The notes: generated by a model from the sequence alone, not told the origin. A DNA stretch of 64,000 nt from Vandiemenella viatica (GCA_031002005.1 JARYHS010011408.1:218281473-218345472), one strand, 5' to 3'. Counted from the stretch's first letter, positions 45,869 to 57,420 are shown. Numbers and translations are program-made.

Positions 45869-46415
45869 GTTTTAAAATACGTTCCGTTTCAAGTAACTTC
45901 AAATCGAAATTATTGTAAAAAATTAATATTAACCAAAATTAAAATGTTGCTGTAGTCTTTGTTTTATATTTTTTTAACATTTTAATGACAAAATACCCAT
46001 AATTCTTATAACTGCATGTTCCCTATTATTATGGAAGCTACATAGGAGCGAAATGCAGGACACTACAAATAATGAAGAAGACTCGCTTCACAATCCTTTT
46101 CTTTTACTGCATTTATATATTCACAAAAGAATTAATATAAAGTAACAGTAATGTCAGCTATTGTGTACTGTTCTGTAATTTCATTTGTGTTGTATTTTTA
46201 TTGAAATAAATGGTAAATTCAGTAAATTGTATAATTATTTTATTCCATTTCATATAAGGTGAGGGTCTATCAATCTCTTTCTAGACAGATAATGTTCTTT
46301 AAAATACAGTCAAGTTAATGTCATTAATTTGTTTTCTATATGTTTAAACCATGTTTTAGTACATTGAAGATTATTAAATGTAAACGTTTATTAAGAAACA
46401 GACTGACTCCCGCGG

Positions 46416-46496
46416 GACACAGTTGATAGCTCAGTTGGTTAGTTAGAGCATCGCCACTAATCGCTTAGGTCGTGGGTTCAAACCCCAACTGGTGTC
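46416..46496 (+). pseudogene. tRNA-Ile-like relic between inverted repeats
   Basis: TAGCTCAGTTGGTTAGTTAG (duplicated GTTA in the D loop), CACTAATCGC where tRNA-Ile has GCTAATAACGC, and AGGTCGTGGGTTCAAACCCC (T arm). GACACAGTTG on the left pairs with CAACTGGTGTC on the right in place of a normal acceptor stem. The anticodon stem is broken, so it should not be a working tRNA, though box A and box B are near consensus. Confidence 0.55.
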
Positions 46497-46679
46497 AGTT
46501 GATTTTTTGAATTTCTCATGAAATGTTTAGACATTTATTAATTTGGTTGGTCTTTACCATGGCTATGTTAATTCAAGCTTAAAATATACCTATTCTGTTG
46601 CGTTGTTCTAATATCTAAAGTAACGTTTAATAAATAGCGACAGGCTAATTGGTAATTGCAAGACTTGCGAGACTCTTGC

Positions 46680-46795
46680 TGCAAGACCAAGACCAAGACC
46701 AAGACCGGGAGTGCAATACCAAGACCAAGACCAAGACCAGGTGTATTGATGCAAGACCAAGACCAAGACTGGCCAAGTCTTGTCTTGTTCTTGCA
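46680..46795. repeat. Right subterminal AAGACC array
   Basis: Two runs of TGCAAGACCAAGACCAAG plus a third run, separated by short spacers, just inside the right TIR. The same hexamer as the left array, in inverted arrangement near the end. Likely subterminal transposase-binding sequence. Confidence 0.85.
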
Positions 46796-46857
46796 TTTGG
46801 GCAACACTAATTGTGGTTAAAAGTGATCGACCTAGGGTTTGTTCATATTTCTACTAA

Positions 46858-46965
46858 AGTGTTCTAATCTTCTAGAACGTACTAGAATGCTCTTGAATGT
46901 ACTAAATTGTTCTAAAATGGTCTAGAATGTTCTTCTATAATGTTCTAGAATACTACACTTTTCAG
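46858..46965. repeat. Imperfect TTCTAGAA minisatellite resembling heat-shock elements
   Basis: Repeats of TTCTAGAA and AGAATGTTC with about 10-12 bp spacing. TTC-x2-GAA and GAA-x2-TTC match the HSF binding consensus several times. The same array occurs at about 61868-61975. No adjacent gene supports a regulatory role. Confidence 0.45.
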
Positions 46966-47243
46966 CAGTTAACATGTTGCAACAGTTTGCAGCCACAACT
47001 ACCTAGTGCAGAGCACTGGTGTCTGCTTGTGATAGTAGCCAAGAGTCTCTCATGGTGCATTATGGTGGTTGCATGTCGGTAGCTGGGGGAGGGGTCGGGG
47101 TGGGAGATATGATGGTTGAAAGTGGAAGACCTAGGGAATTTTTATATTTCGAGCAAAGTGTTCTAAAAAATCTTTGGAATCTTCTAGAATGTACTAAAAT
47201 GCTTGAGTTTGTGGGCGGGAACGCTTTTTGTACCTAGGGTTTT

Positions 47244-47450
47244 ACGAATCGTCGCTGTCGAGGTCATTGAAGATGAGAAGGTATGGGGTCGAGGAATGGG
47301 AAGGAATTCGGCTATTTACAGGAACCATTTCGGCATTACCCTCTAGTGATTTCTGGAATCCATGGAGAACCAGAATGTGGATGGCCAGATGGGTGTTTGA
47401 ACCCGCGTTTTCCAGAATGAAAAGCCCGAGCGCAACTACTCAATCGGCTA
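47244..47450 (-). mobile_element. SINE of a divergent subfamily
   Basis: Reversed body related to the main SINE: the order GGAATTCGGC, GGCATTACCCTCTAGTGATT, CCATGGAGAACCAGAATGTG, GGATGGCCAGATGGG, then a reversed box B (TTTGAACCCGCG) parallels the main family. Consistent differences, such as AGAATGTGG for AATCTGG, mark a separate subfamily. The head differs too. Allelic copy at about 62266-62460. Confidence 0.7.
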
Positions 47451-48980
47451 TAGCATCACTGTGCAAATGTTTTTTGAAAAGTTCTTCGATTTATTATTTG
47501 TTTCGCTACTGTTACTAGCTAAAATCAAACCAAATTTCGTTGAATGGTATTCTGTACCCATAATGATGCTTTTGTAACTCCGTATTTATCAACCTGTTAA
47601 TGTTTGTAGCTTTATCTGTAGAAATATGAATAAATAACATCAAACAGAAACACATTTCATCCATTGGTTTATACGTACTCATGTTCTTTATGTATAAGAG
47701 AAAGAATAGTAATACATTGTTGAGGTGGATGAAGGAGACATATGAACCTAAACACATTTAAAAATAATTAAAGAAAAGCATTGAAGTATCAGGATCACAA
47801 CATGTTCGTGTAAATGATATAAAAAATTTATTATATGAAGGAAAGACACTTTATACAACCATGAAATAAATCGATGCTACGCCGCTTGACAACAATATCG
47901 CTCTTGGTAAGAATATTTTTATATCAAGTGAACGGGAGGATATTTAGGTTTTTTCTGTGATTTGTTATCTGGTTGTATTATTTTTTGATTAACAAATGGC
48001 AGGTGAAAAAATAAATAACGACAGCGGGAAAAATGTATAACTTGTTTTAGCAGCCGTTATTGGCATTGTTAGATTGTTCTAAAATTAAAAGAAATATTAA
48101 ATTCCTGAGGGAAGTATGTAAACATATATTTCCCAAAATCTGCTTTATAGTGCAAGTAAGCTTGAAAAAGAATATATAGATTACAGCAATATGAAGTCCA
48201 CGTACATTCAGGATTCTTGAATACCAAATATCAGACGACTTGATCACAGTTTTCAAAAAGTTATTAAACAATGAGTACGAACCAGAATGTTTTGAAATAT
48301 TGTAAAGCTTTAACGTAAGTACTGAAATCTAATCATATCTCCACTGGATCTGGTCACTTAAATACAACATTTCATGTAAAGACTATTTGAAACTTAATAT
48401 TTAACACTGTTTGTAATAATTAGTACTCCGGATATTATATATATATATATATATATAATTCTCACCGACGTACGAACAAGCACGCAAATATACACAGACG
48501 CTTGAAGATACAATAATACGCACATTGTCATGCGGGCATGCAATCACTGTACAAATCTTTTTAGGGAACTCTAAGATTTGAAGATATGTTTAAATCGAAC
48601 TAAGAGGAGTTATGTATATTAGATAAAGAGAATAAAAAATTTAACGTATATTGTTTCCCTCGTGCGCTCTCTTTATTATTTACGATCCACGCTATTTGTT
48701 ATCAAATTAGTTTACTCGCCTAAAGCGAAAATTGAGGGTTAATTACGTGACTATGACCTCATCTAAGTCCGTTACAACAACGAAGATATTTGAAATGTCC
48801 TGCCTAAGAACAGCAATTCGAAATTTAGCTTCGAAACACGCATATACTGTGATATGGTTTTTTATGTCAACAGGTACCAAAGTCATAAATATTAATTTTT
48901 TTTTCAGGGAAGATTGAGAAAAGGGTAAAACTGCTCTGAAACATCAAAGTAGTAATTAAACTGGTAAAGTTTGTAGAGGT

Positions 48981-51900
48981 ATCTACAAAATGTTCTTTAA
49001 TATCACAGTTTGATCCAATCAAGATTTTTCGATATTAATTACAAAAAGATGGTGACAGAGTTTGTTTTTTCTGATTACTATGTCGACCTAAAACTAGCTG
49101 TGATGTTAATTAATCGATAATCAAAAGTGTAGAAATTACAACTGAAATTAATCACATTGCTAATTGTCGTGTTTGGTTGACTGTAACATTCTCATTCCTT
49201 CATAAAAATATCTTGGTTCTAATCTTGAACGTCTACTACAATGTCAGGCAACAAGAGCTTTTGTACACGAGCCCAGTATTGACACTTATTTGATAGTGAG
49301 TCTTGCCACAGTTTGTCTTTTTTGATGTTTTGTTTAAGAAATTCTGCTTTGTTCATTCCTGATCTTTTTTTGTAGGTTGTAAGTGTAAAAAACCATGCAG
49401 TTTACTTTAATTTGTATAATAGTTTTAATTTTTTCTGTGACACAGCTATGAACGACAGAGTGTATAAATTCTATTCATTATAGTTGCAGGTTCTCAGAAA
49501 TGATGCAAAATAACTAAACCACTTGTTGCATGTATACAATTGTAAGTTTTCTGATGTTTCGGAAATTGCAGAAATTTCTGTTAATGATGTCTGTAAATTC
49601 AGTCTTCCATAGTGTCACTCACATATAGTCACTGAATTTCTGAAGTACATGAATACTAATATTTATCCTATAGGTAGTAATAAGAAGCAGAAGCAATATT
49701 GCAACCGAAATAAATTCCGTTTGCGCATACGGATATAATATTAGCTATTAGAAATTTACAGTTTTTAATATTTCTTCATCAAATAATTATAAGTTAAAAC
49801 TTATAATTGTGTAATTATGTAACAACTATTCCAGGGTGTGTCAGAGATATCACTCAAACTCTTAAAGTTATATATTTCTATTTATTTCATGTATAAAACC
49901 AACAGTATGAAAATAAACGCAGCATGTTTCAAATATTTAAAAACTAACTAAACGAGAAAATGGAAACAATTGTTGAATTTAAAATTAAATATTTAATTTT
50001 CAAATGTACAAAAAATTTGCACCGATAGCTAACAATCAATCATATGACGATATGAACTAGACATTAACACACCTTTTCGTAAAATATTTATAACAAAATA
50101 AAATACTTTAATAAGACCTAATACCATACATTAAGCACGATTAATTTAAGTTTTCTCGTAAGGAACACTATTCCATAGATGAAGGAACACTTTCCCTTGA
50201 TGTTGGACGAGTGATGGTTTTCTACATTCCTCTAGTTATTGTCGCATTCTATTCAAATCTTTAGTTCCATAACTGAAAATTGACCAAGAAATTTTCTTTA
50301 GTGACTGTCTCCATTGAAAATTGACATAGGACATGGTCAGTAAATGACGTAATAAATGAGTTGTGTTTGGAGTCATTGTGAGACAAGAGGCGAATAAAGA
50401 GAATGCTTGGTTTATGTAATGAATGATTTTAACGATGAAGTTTAGATAGACAATGAGAGGATATTGGAAGTAGTGTGTGAAAGGAAAGAGACGACTGAAA
50501 CCATTAAATAACACTTGATTTCAGATCTAGCGGAGAGGGAAAGTTTTGACTTGTAACTAAACGACTGGGGGTTTGGAATAAATATTCCTCAAACAGTGAA
50601 ATAATTTAAATTGAAGTTACTGTGAAGGACATATTGTCATCGCTGCATAAAATCAACAGTAAATAGTAGTACTGAAACATTAAACAGTTAGAATTATTCA
50701 ATAGAAACGCTATATGCTGAATTTTTAAGTAACTTTAAACTCTTAATTTTAAACTAAATTGAAAAATTTTCAGCCTTTTTTAAATGTTGTTCATAAAAAC
50801 ATTTATACTAGAAGAATAAATCTTGGGGAAAATCTCATTAAGTTATATCAAAATAAGGTGATTTTGTTTACGATTCATCGACTTCAAAGAGACATTAAAT
50901 CAATTGATTTTTGGTGGCTTTATTCTTAGTACTTCAGCTGATGTTTAAAACCAATTATGGAGCAGCATCAAATTTGTTTTGAAGCGTATCTTTACTGTTA
51001 ACATTCTACCAAAAAGATTATTGAAGTAATATTCATTTACCTATTCAATCTAAAACAGCTTTAAATAGTGAAACTGAAATAAAAACAACAATAATAATGC
51101 AAAGAAGTTTTAAGCTGTGATGTTTTACTGATGGAAACTCTTTTCATTGGAGGAGAAACATATGGAAAAATAGGGTAATCTAAACTTATTATTTCGCTAA
51201 TTTTTGGGACAAAAATGTTTTGGGATAAAATGTGTCATTTTCACGCTAAGTTAGTATTGCAGAAACAAATAAAAGTCTCCCACATTGTTTGGTTTTTTAG
51301 CCACCACCGGTAAGACTGAAAACGAAATTTTACAGTCGAAGTTTTTGAAGATGTGACTGATTATTTCTTTATAATTGTGATATCTTTGTGTACATAAACA
51401 TGGTTTAGATGTGTTCTTACAAAATTATGTCCTTATTGAAAATTTTACGGAAAGCTGTCTGAACTTGATTGTTATTTTAATAGGTTATCATAATTCGGTC
51501 ATTTCATGCTTCAGTTGTATGAACGCTGTTATGATTAACTATGCATAAGGACAGCTGTTACATTATTTTATGAAGGGGACTTTGTCAGAGTTTGGTACCA
51601 ATGAACTACTTACCGACATACTATCGGACTTTGTTGTGAAAACATGATATTTTAATCACAAGATGCGCCGTGTTCTTCTGGTGTTTTGACAACGCAATCT
51701 GGAAGTATACAGGTGAAGGAGTTATAATGCTGTATCATTATTTGTTTTTCTTTAAATTATTATTATATTTTTTTTGTACACGAATGACGAAATTTTGGTT
51801 TTCAGACCATCAATGACAGTTTTTCAATATACAGCGTGATCCACGAATAAGCCCGGTTTCATTTTGCATCGAACATTATTTCACACAATAGATAATAAGA

Positions 51901-52049
51901 TTAGTTCTGGCTTGATTTTGAACAGACAATAACAAGAAGTAAATATTTAAGCATGTGATACATAGTTTTGTGTATCAGATTAAAGCTATAGTTTGCATTA
52001 CAATCGCAGTAGTTTAGACAAGCATTTAGATCGATTGTTTTGCCGCATT
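48981..52049. other. About 3 kb AT-rich stretch without recognised features
   Basis: No coding, RNA or clear repeat signal on either strand. A minus-strand open stretch of 92 codons (50236-50514) has no recognisable motif. This is the part of the central contig just beyond the duplicated block. Confidence 0.5.
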
Positions 52050-52375
52050 AATTTTTTTGACTGGTTAGATACAATCCTCCATCTCTTTCTATCTTGCACT
52101 AACCTCTTTACTTCAACATATCCCTTAAAACTTACTTCATCAATTACCTGTTGCATATATTCTAATATCTGTCCTAATTTACACTTCTTACCTTCGACAG
52201 TTCTCTTCACTAACAAATTAAACATCCCCACATCTCTTAAAATGTGACCCACTATCCTGTCTTTTCTTTCTGCAAGACTCTTCCAGAAACTTCTTTTCTC
52301 ACCATCATCTCCAAACACGTTCATTTCGCTTTTTATCTGTCCATTATATTTTCAGCAGTCTTCTGTGTTCTTTTT
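52050..52375 (-). mobile_element. LINE family A, 3' fragment
   Basis: Minus-strand frame: GDDGEKRSFWKSLAERKDRI, VGHILRDVGMFNLLVKRTVE, and YVEVKRLVQDRKRWRIVSNQ, closely matching the C-terminus of the element at 5691-6945. Only the last quarter of the protein is left. Confidence 0.8.
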
Positions 52376-52769
52376 TACTTTTTGCACTAAAACTTTATGA
52401 TACTAGTAATGTTAAACCGATTTACTGATCGATTTCCCTTTATAATCTCGTATCTGATCTGTTTTGATTATTTTCTTTGGTTTATTCTTAATGAAACGAT
52501 TTTTAAGAAAAAAACCGGAACCAATACCGAAATATCTGAGGATATGTGCTGTAGATAAAACTGTGACCACATCGAACAGCTGATTCATTGACAATAAATT
52601 TTCCAGCAATTGATGTGTGAGAGCGTAATGATGGGTAGAAAATACAATATTTCGGCCAGCGAACAAGATCCGTGTGCCCAAAGGTCGGGCGTCGAAGGGA
52701 GCCAAATTCTTGCGCACCTTTCTAAGGTGTAAAGGAGGCACAATAAAAGACTAAGCCAGTCTAGGCAGT

Positions 52770-53765
52770 TTACTTAGCTGACAGAAAATTCTACGTAGAA
52801 GTAGACGGACAAAGGTCATCAATTTTTCCGATTCGAGCAGGAATTCCACAAGGATCAGTGATCGCACCACCACTTTTCAAAATTTATGTAAATAAAATCC
52901 CGACTTCGCCTTATGTGAAACTGGCACAGTTTGCCAATGACACTACAGAGTACACGACAGGAAGAAGACATGATCTTAACGTAACTCACTTACAACAAGG
53001 ACTCAACGAAATCAGCAAATGGTGCAGAAACTATAAAATTAAAATCAATCCTGCCCAAATGTGGAGGAATCTATTTCACAAAAAAGGCCAGAACTAAATG
53101 AAAATTTATAAATTATGAACCAAAATATTCCCTGGGTTACAGAACACGGTATCTGGGTATATTACTGGATAAGAAATTACTATTCAGACAACATATCATG
53201 GATAGGAAAACCAAAGGTCTAGCAATAATTTCCAACTTTCACCAGTATTACGAAGCAGCAATCTACAGATAAGAATATACAAATTGGTTATACTCCCATT
53301 TTTACTGTATGGATGCCAGATATGGGGGCTGGCAAGCCAAACCATTCAACAACAAATCCAGTTATTCCAGAATAGATGTCTAAGAATGATCCTTAACGCA
53401 CCTAGATATACACCAATAGAAACTCTACATAACGAGACAAACAGTCCCCTAATAAATATTTAATTTAACAGAAAAATTCCACAAGAAATTGAATGACGCC
53501 AGAGAGGAAAGAACCGAGTCGATTGGAATGGTAATGCCGATGTAATGGCATAAGTATAAGTTCCCCTCAGTATTCTACACCAGCCAACATAGAGCAGTGC
53601 AGTACAGTACGTGAACTCCGCAGGGGTTTTATCACCATTAAGACCATTTCCCATGAAAGTGAAATAAAAAATTGTCCCAAAAATCAACATCCTGACACCT
53701 AGCAGTTATACTACCAAAGGTAGTGGGACTTCAATCACAGCCGCAGAGGCAGCGAAAAAAAAAAA
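52770..53765 (+). mobile_element. Jockey-like LINE, 3' half, decayed
   Basis: RAGIPQGSVIAPPLFKIYVN, then a catalytic box LAQFANDTTEYT in which FADD has become FAND, then EISKWCRNYKIKINP. With frame breaks it continues as a YLGILLDKK-like stretch, YKLVILPFLLYGCQIWG, QNRCLRMILNAPRYTP and a C-terminal region, ending in an A-run near 53755-53765. The lost aspartate plus frameshifts make it inactive. Confidence 0.75.
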
Positions 53766-53808
53766 GGCTTTCAAAGCAAGCTTATAACATCTGAAAGCTA
53801 GTTTAGTC

Positions 53809-53840
53809 CTAATGAAGACAGCAGAGTCACCTGTCGAAAC
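53809..53840 (+). ncRNA. Degenerate hammerhead-ribozyme-like core
   Basis: CTAATGA, a stem GACAG/CTGTC closing a 9-base loop, then GAAAC: the order of the hammerhead core (CUGANGA, stem II, GAAA). The fifth core position is A where G is required, so cleavage is not expected. Such motifs occur in Penelope-like retroelements and retrozymes; no Penelope protein is seen here. Confidence 0.35.
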
Positions 53841-53944
53841 GTTTTGTTATTACGACACTATCCAGATAGACATATGATAAGCGTATATTCCAAGTTACTG
53901 TGTACCTGCACTGATGTTATAAATGCGAAAGTAACTCTCTGGTG

Positions 53945-56420
53945 TTTGTTACGTTTTCACGACTAAACGGGTAAACTGATTTTGATGAAGTTTTATAGGT
54001 AACTGCTACGTATTATTAGAAGGAAGTGGATTATTATTTTGTGCTTATATGCAACTTGCACACCGATTTAAAATCTCCAAAAAAATCTAAAACGTTGTGT
54101 GCAATACGGTGTTGACATTAGATGTCTCTGGAAAGTGACATAATTTTAAACCAAAAACAAAAATCTGCCGGAGGATCTGAAGTACAGTTACTCCTCCTCT
54201 CCCGTAGTTTGCTTGCTACGTATATTAGGAAGGACATAGGTTACTTTTTTTCTGGATGAATTACATATTTCGTCATGAAATTTTGAAAACTTCCCGAACA
54301 GTGGCACACAGACGGATAGCGTGTGCTTATCTCTGTAATGTTATATCTGTTGCCCAAGCTTTGTTTCTCTCGCAGTCAGTTTGTGTGTCATCTGTTTATG
54401 TACAGAGACAACTTACTACACAGGGTTTCGAGGAATCAAAGCATAATCCTGCAACCGCAGGTAGGTAACATCATGTTCTACTGTATGAAAAAAAATTATT
54501 TTAGTAAAATTCTCACAATTTTTCAAAACATGTGACTTTTTTCAGTTTATTCGATGCCATTTGTAAAAATTATGACTTTCTGAAGCCTGCTTTTTAAAAT
54601 TTTCTCTGGGATGTTTGAGTCATCTAAAACAATGTTCATTTTTTCTTAAAACGTAAAAAAAACTTTAAAAAAATCTTGTTTTAAATCATTATCATCATTT
54701 TTTTTACTACACATTTAAAAAGCAAAGATTGAAATAAAATAAAACAATAATTTTTAAAAATAAATATAAAATAATTATAACTTTTGAGATTTTTTATAAG
54801 TTTTTTTTTAACATTTTAAGAAAGAAAGATTGTTTTTTTGAGTAAATTAAAAAAAACAGGATTCAGAGAGTCTTAATTTGTAGAAATGGCATGGAATAAA
54901 CTGAACAGACGCATGTTTCCAAAAAAAAAAAAAAATTAAAAAATTAAAAAAATCACATTCTAGAAAATGGTGAGACTTTTACCAAAATAAAATTTTGTCA
55001 TCTAGTAGGAAATGATGTGACCTGTGTGCGGTTGCAGTATTATACTTTTATTCCTGCGCACTCTGTGTAGTATAGATGTGGATTTACGCTGCACGAGACT
55101 ATTATTTTGTGTTTATATGTAGCTATCTCACCGGTTTCCATTTCCAAAAAGTTATGTATCTTAGCAAAGGACAGAAACTTTGTGTCTACAAAACGATATT
55201 GACATAAGATATGTGCAGAAAGTGACATAATGTTAAACAATAACAAAATTCTGAAAGAGGGACTGTGGTAGTACCCCACAGTGGTCTCACCTCTACCATG
55301 GTTTTAAACATAATGTAAACTGGTTACCTTCAGCAGACAGGTTCAGTGGTGATGGTTCCCCGACATATTATCCCTACTCCCTGTTTTATGGGACAACTTT
55401 AATGTAGCTTACAACTTTTTATATCCAATTATAAAACTAAAATTCTAATTCCATTCATACAAAATGGAGGGTATTATTTCTACCTATTTGTTACTTTTTG
55501 CGATGAAACAGGTAAACCGATTATGATGAAATTTGACGATGAAGTACTACGTATCATTAGGAACGACATAGGATACTATTTTCGGGATAAATAACATATT
55601 TTGTCATGAAATTTTGACTGTCAGCCGAACAGTGTGTGTAAATCTTTGTAATGTTAAATCCATTGCTCATGCTATGTTTTTCTCGCAGTAGGTTTGTGTA
55701 TTCTTGGTTAATAAATTTCAAGTACAGTAACAATTTGTAATTTTGCAGTTAAAGCAATACTTTACCGAATTTGTTTGTGGGCAATACATGACATTAGAGA
55801 TGCTTAATCCTGTTTGACCGTATTGAAAACAATGTTATCCATCATCACCCATGTTGACAAAATTCCCTACCGTTTTTGAGATATATGCAAGAAACGGAAA
55901 AGTTGTACGAAGAAATTTGTCTTAAGAACGGTGAAAGGAGAGAAACATTATTTTTTCTACTTGGTTTATTGCATATGTGATTCGAAATAGGATAAAAACT
56001 ATAGATTTGTGTGTCGTCACACCAACTTTAAAACAATTCTTAAGTTTCAAGTTCGAATTTATTGGTCAACAATTGTCTGATCGATCTCTCAGGATATCAC
56101 TATCCACTTTGGTCAATTTACCAATAGTTTTCGAGATATTTGTAAGAAACTGAATAGTTTCAAATGTAAATTTTGCTGAAGAAGGGTGATGGGGAGAATG
56201 GGTGCGTATTTGTAAACCAAATGCAGATAGTATTTTCTTCTTTCTTTTGAAGTATACATGAGCAAAGTTCTATCGGAATCTGATAAAAACTGTAGCTTTG
56301 AATAAAAAGCATTGGCAAAAATTAAGGGTGTTGGTTCTGATAAATCAAATGTGGAATCAACTTTCTGTTTGTTTTAAAATATACATGTGCAATGTTTCAT
56401 GGGAATCTGATAAAAACTGT
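53945..56420. repeat. Diverged, partly tandem repeat region
   Basis: Phrases recur in two rounds: GGTAAACTGATTTTGATGAA (53970 region) with GGTAAACCGATTATGATGAA (55510 region); TATTATTTTGTG.TTATATG (54030, 55105); CATATTTCGTCATGAAATTTTG and its near copy (54267, 55590); TTTCTCTCGCAG (54363, 55675). Nearer the gap, ATCTGATAAAAACTGTAG-like phrases occur three times (about 55995, 56278, 56407). No coding content. Probably an old non-autonomous element family in two copies. Confidence 0.5.
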
Positions 56421-57420
56421 NNNNNNNNNNNNNNNNNNNNNNNNNNNNNNNNNNNNNNNNNNNNNNNNNNNNNNNNNNNNNNNNNNNNNNNNNNNNNNNN
56501 NNNNNNNNNNNNNNNNNNNNNNNNNNNNNNNNNNNNNNNNNNNNNNNNNNNNNNNNNNNNNNNNNNNNNNNNNNNNNNNNNNNNNNNNNNNNNNNNNNNN
56601 NNNNNNNNNNNNNNNNNNNNNNNNNNNNNNNNNNNNNNNNNNNNNNNNNNNNNNNNNNNNNNNNNNNNNNNNNNNNNNNNNNNNNNNNNNNNNNNNNNNN
56701 NNNNNNNNNNNNNNNNNNNNNNNNNNNNNNNNNNNNNNNNNNNNNNNNNNNNNNNNNNNNNNNNNNNNNNNNNNNNNNNNNNNNNNNNNNNNNNNNNNNN
56801 NNNNNNNNNNNNNNNNNNNNNNNNNNNNNNNNNNNNNNNNNNNNNNNNNNNNNNNNNNNNNNNNNNNNNNNNNNNNNNNNNNNNNNNNNNNNNNNNNNNN
56901 NNNNNNNNNNNNNNNNNNNNNNNNNNNNNNNNNNNNNNNNNNNNNNNNNNNNNNNNNNNNNNNNNNNNNNNNNNNNNNNNNNNNNNNNNNNNNNNNNNNN
57001 NNNNNNNNNNNNNNNNNNNNNNNNNNNNNNNNNNNNNNNNNNNNNNNNNNNNNNNNNNNNNNNNNNNNNNNNNNNNNNNNNNNNNNNNNNNNNNNNNNNN
57101 NNNNNNNNNNNNNNNNNNNNNNNNNNNNNNNNNNNNNNNNNNNNNNNNNNNNNNNNNNNNNNNNNNNNNNNNNNNNNNNNNNNNNNNNNNNNNNNNNNNN
57201 NNNNNNNNNNNNNNNNNNNNNNNNNNNNNNNNNNNNNNNNNNNNNNNNNNNNNNNNNNNNNNNNNNNNNNNNNNNNNNNNNNNNNNNNNNNNNNNNNNNN
57301 NNNNNNNNNNNNNNNNNNNNNNNNNNNNNNNNNNNNNNNNNNNNNNNNNNNNNNNNNNNNNNNNNNNNNNNNNNNNNNNNNNNNNNNNNNNNNNNNNNNN
57401 NNNNNNNNNNNNNNNNNNNN
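56421..57420. other. Assembly gap (1000 N)
   Basis: Second run of exactly 1000 N. Its right flank restarts the block first seen at 38880, not a continuation of its left flank. Confidence 0.97.

Larger units (their letters stand above)
44310..46028. mobile_element. Nested TIR element carrying a SWIM-protein gene fragment
   Basis: Perfect 16-bp inverted repeats TAATAGGGAACATGCA (44310-44325) and TGCATGTTCCCTATTA (46013-46028). TTAT lies outside both ends (44306-44309, 46029-46032), but the AT-rich context makes the exact duplication uncertain. Each end has a TGACGTCA palindrome about 165-176 bp in (44475-44482 and 45845-45852). Four coding exons on the minus strand fill the middle. It is either an internal deletion of an autonomous element encoding this protein, or a gene-capturing (Pack-TYPE-like) element. 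Superfamily not assigned. Confidence 0.7.
43293..46809. mobile_element. hAT-like DNA transposon, 3517 bp, non-autonomous, polymorphic
   Basis: Ends TAGTGTTGCCC and GGGCAACACTA are perfect 11-bp inverted repeats, extending imperfectly inward (CCCAAAATC / CATTTGGG). ATTGTGGT is duplicated on both sides (43285-43292, 46810-46817). The other copy of this locus has a single ATTGTGGT (61819-61826) and no insertion, which defines both ends. An 8-bp duplication with TAGTGTTGCC-type ends fits the hAT superfamily. Both subterminal regions carry AAGACC arrays. No hAT transposase is present. The interior holds a nested element (44310-46028) with a SWIM-protein gene fragment, and a tRNA-Ile-like relic (46416-46496). 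43377-44305 is AT-rich with no other feature recognised. Confidence 0.88.
46818..48980. repeat. Repeated block, part 2 (matches 61827-64000)
   Basis: Co-linear continuation of the block after the hAT-like insertion. Contains a TTCTAGAA-rich stretch (46858-46965), a SINE variant (47244-47450) and an AT microsatellite (about 48437-48459, longer in the other copy). No gene recognised. Confidence 0.92.
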
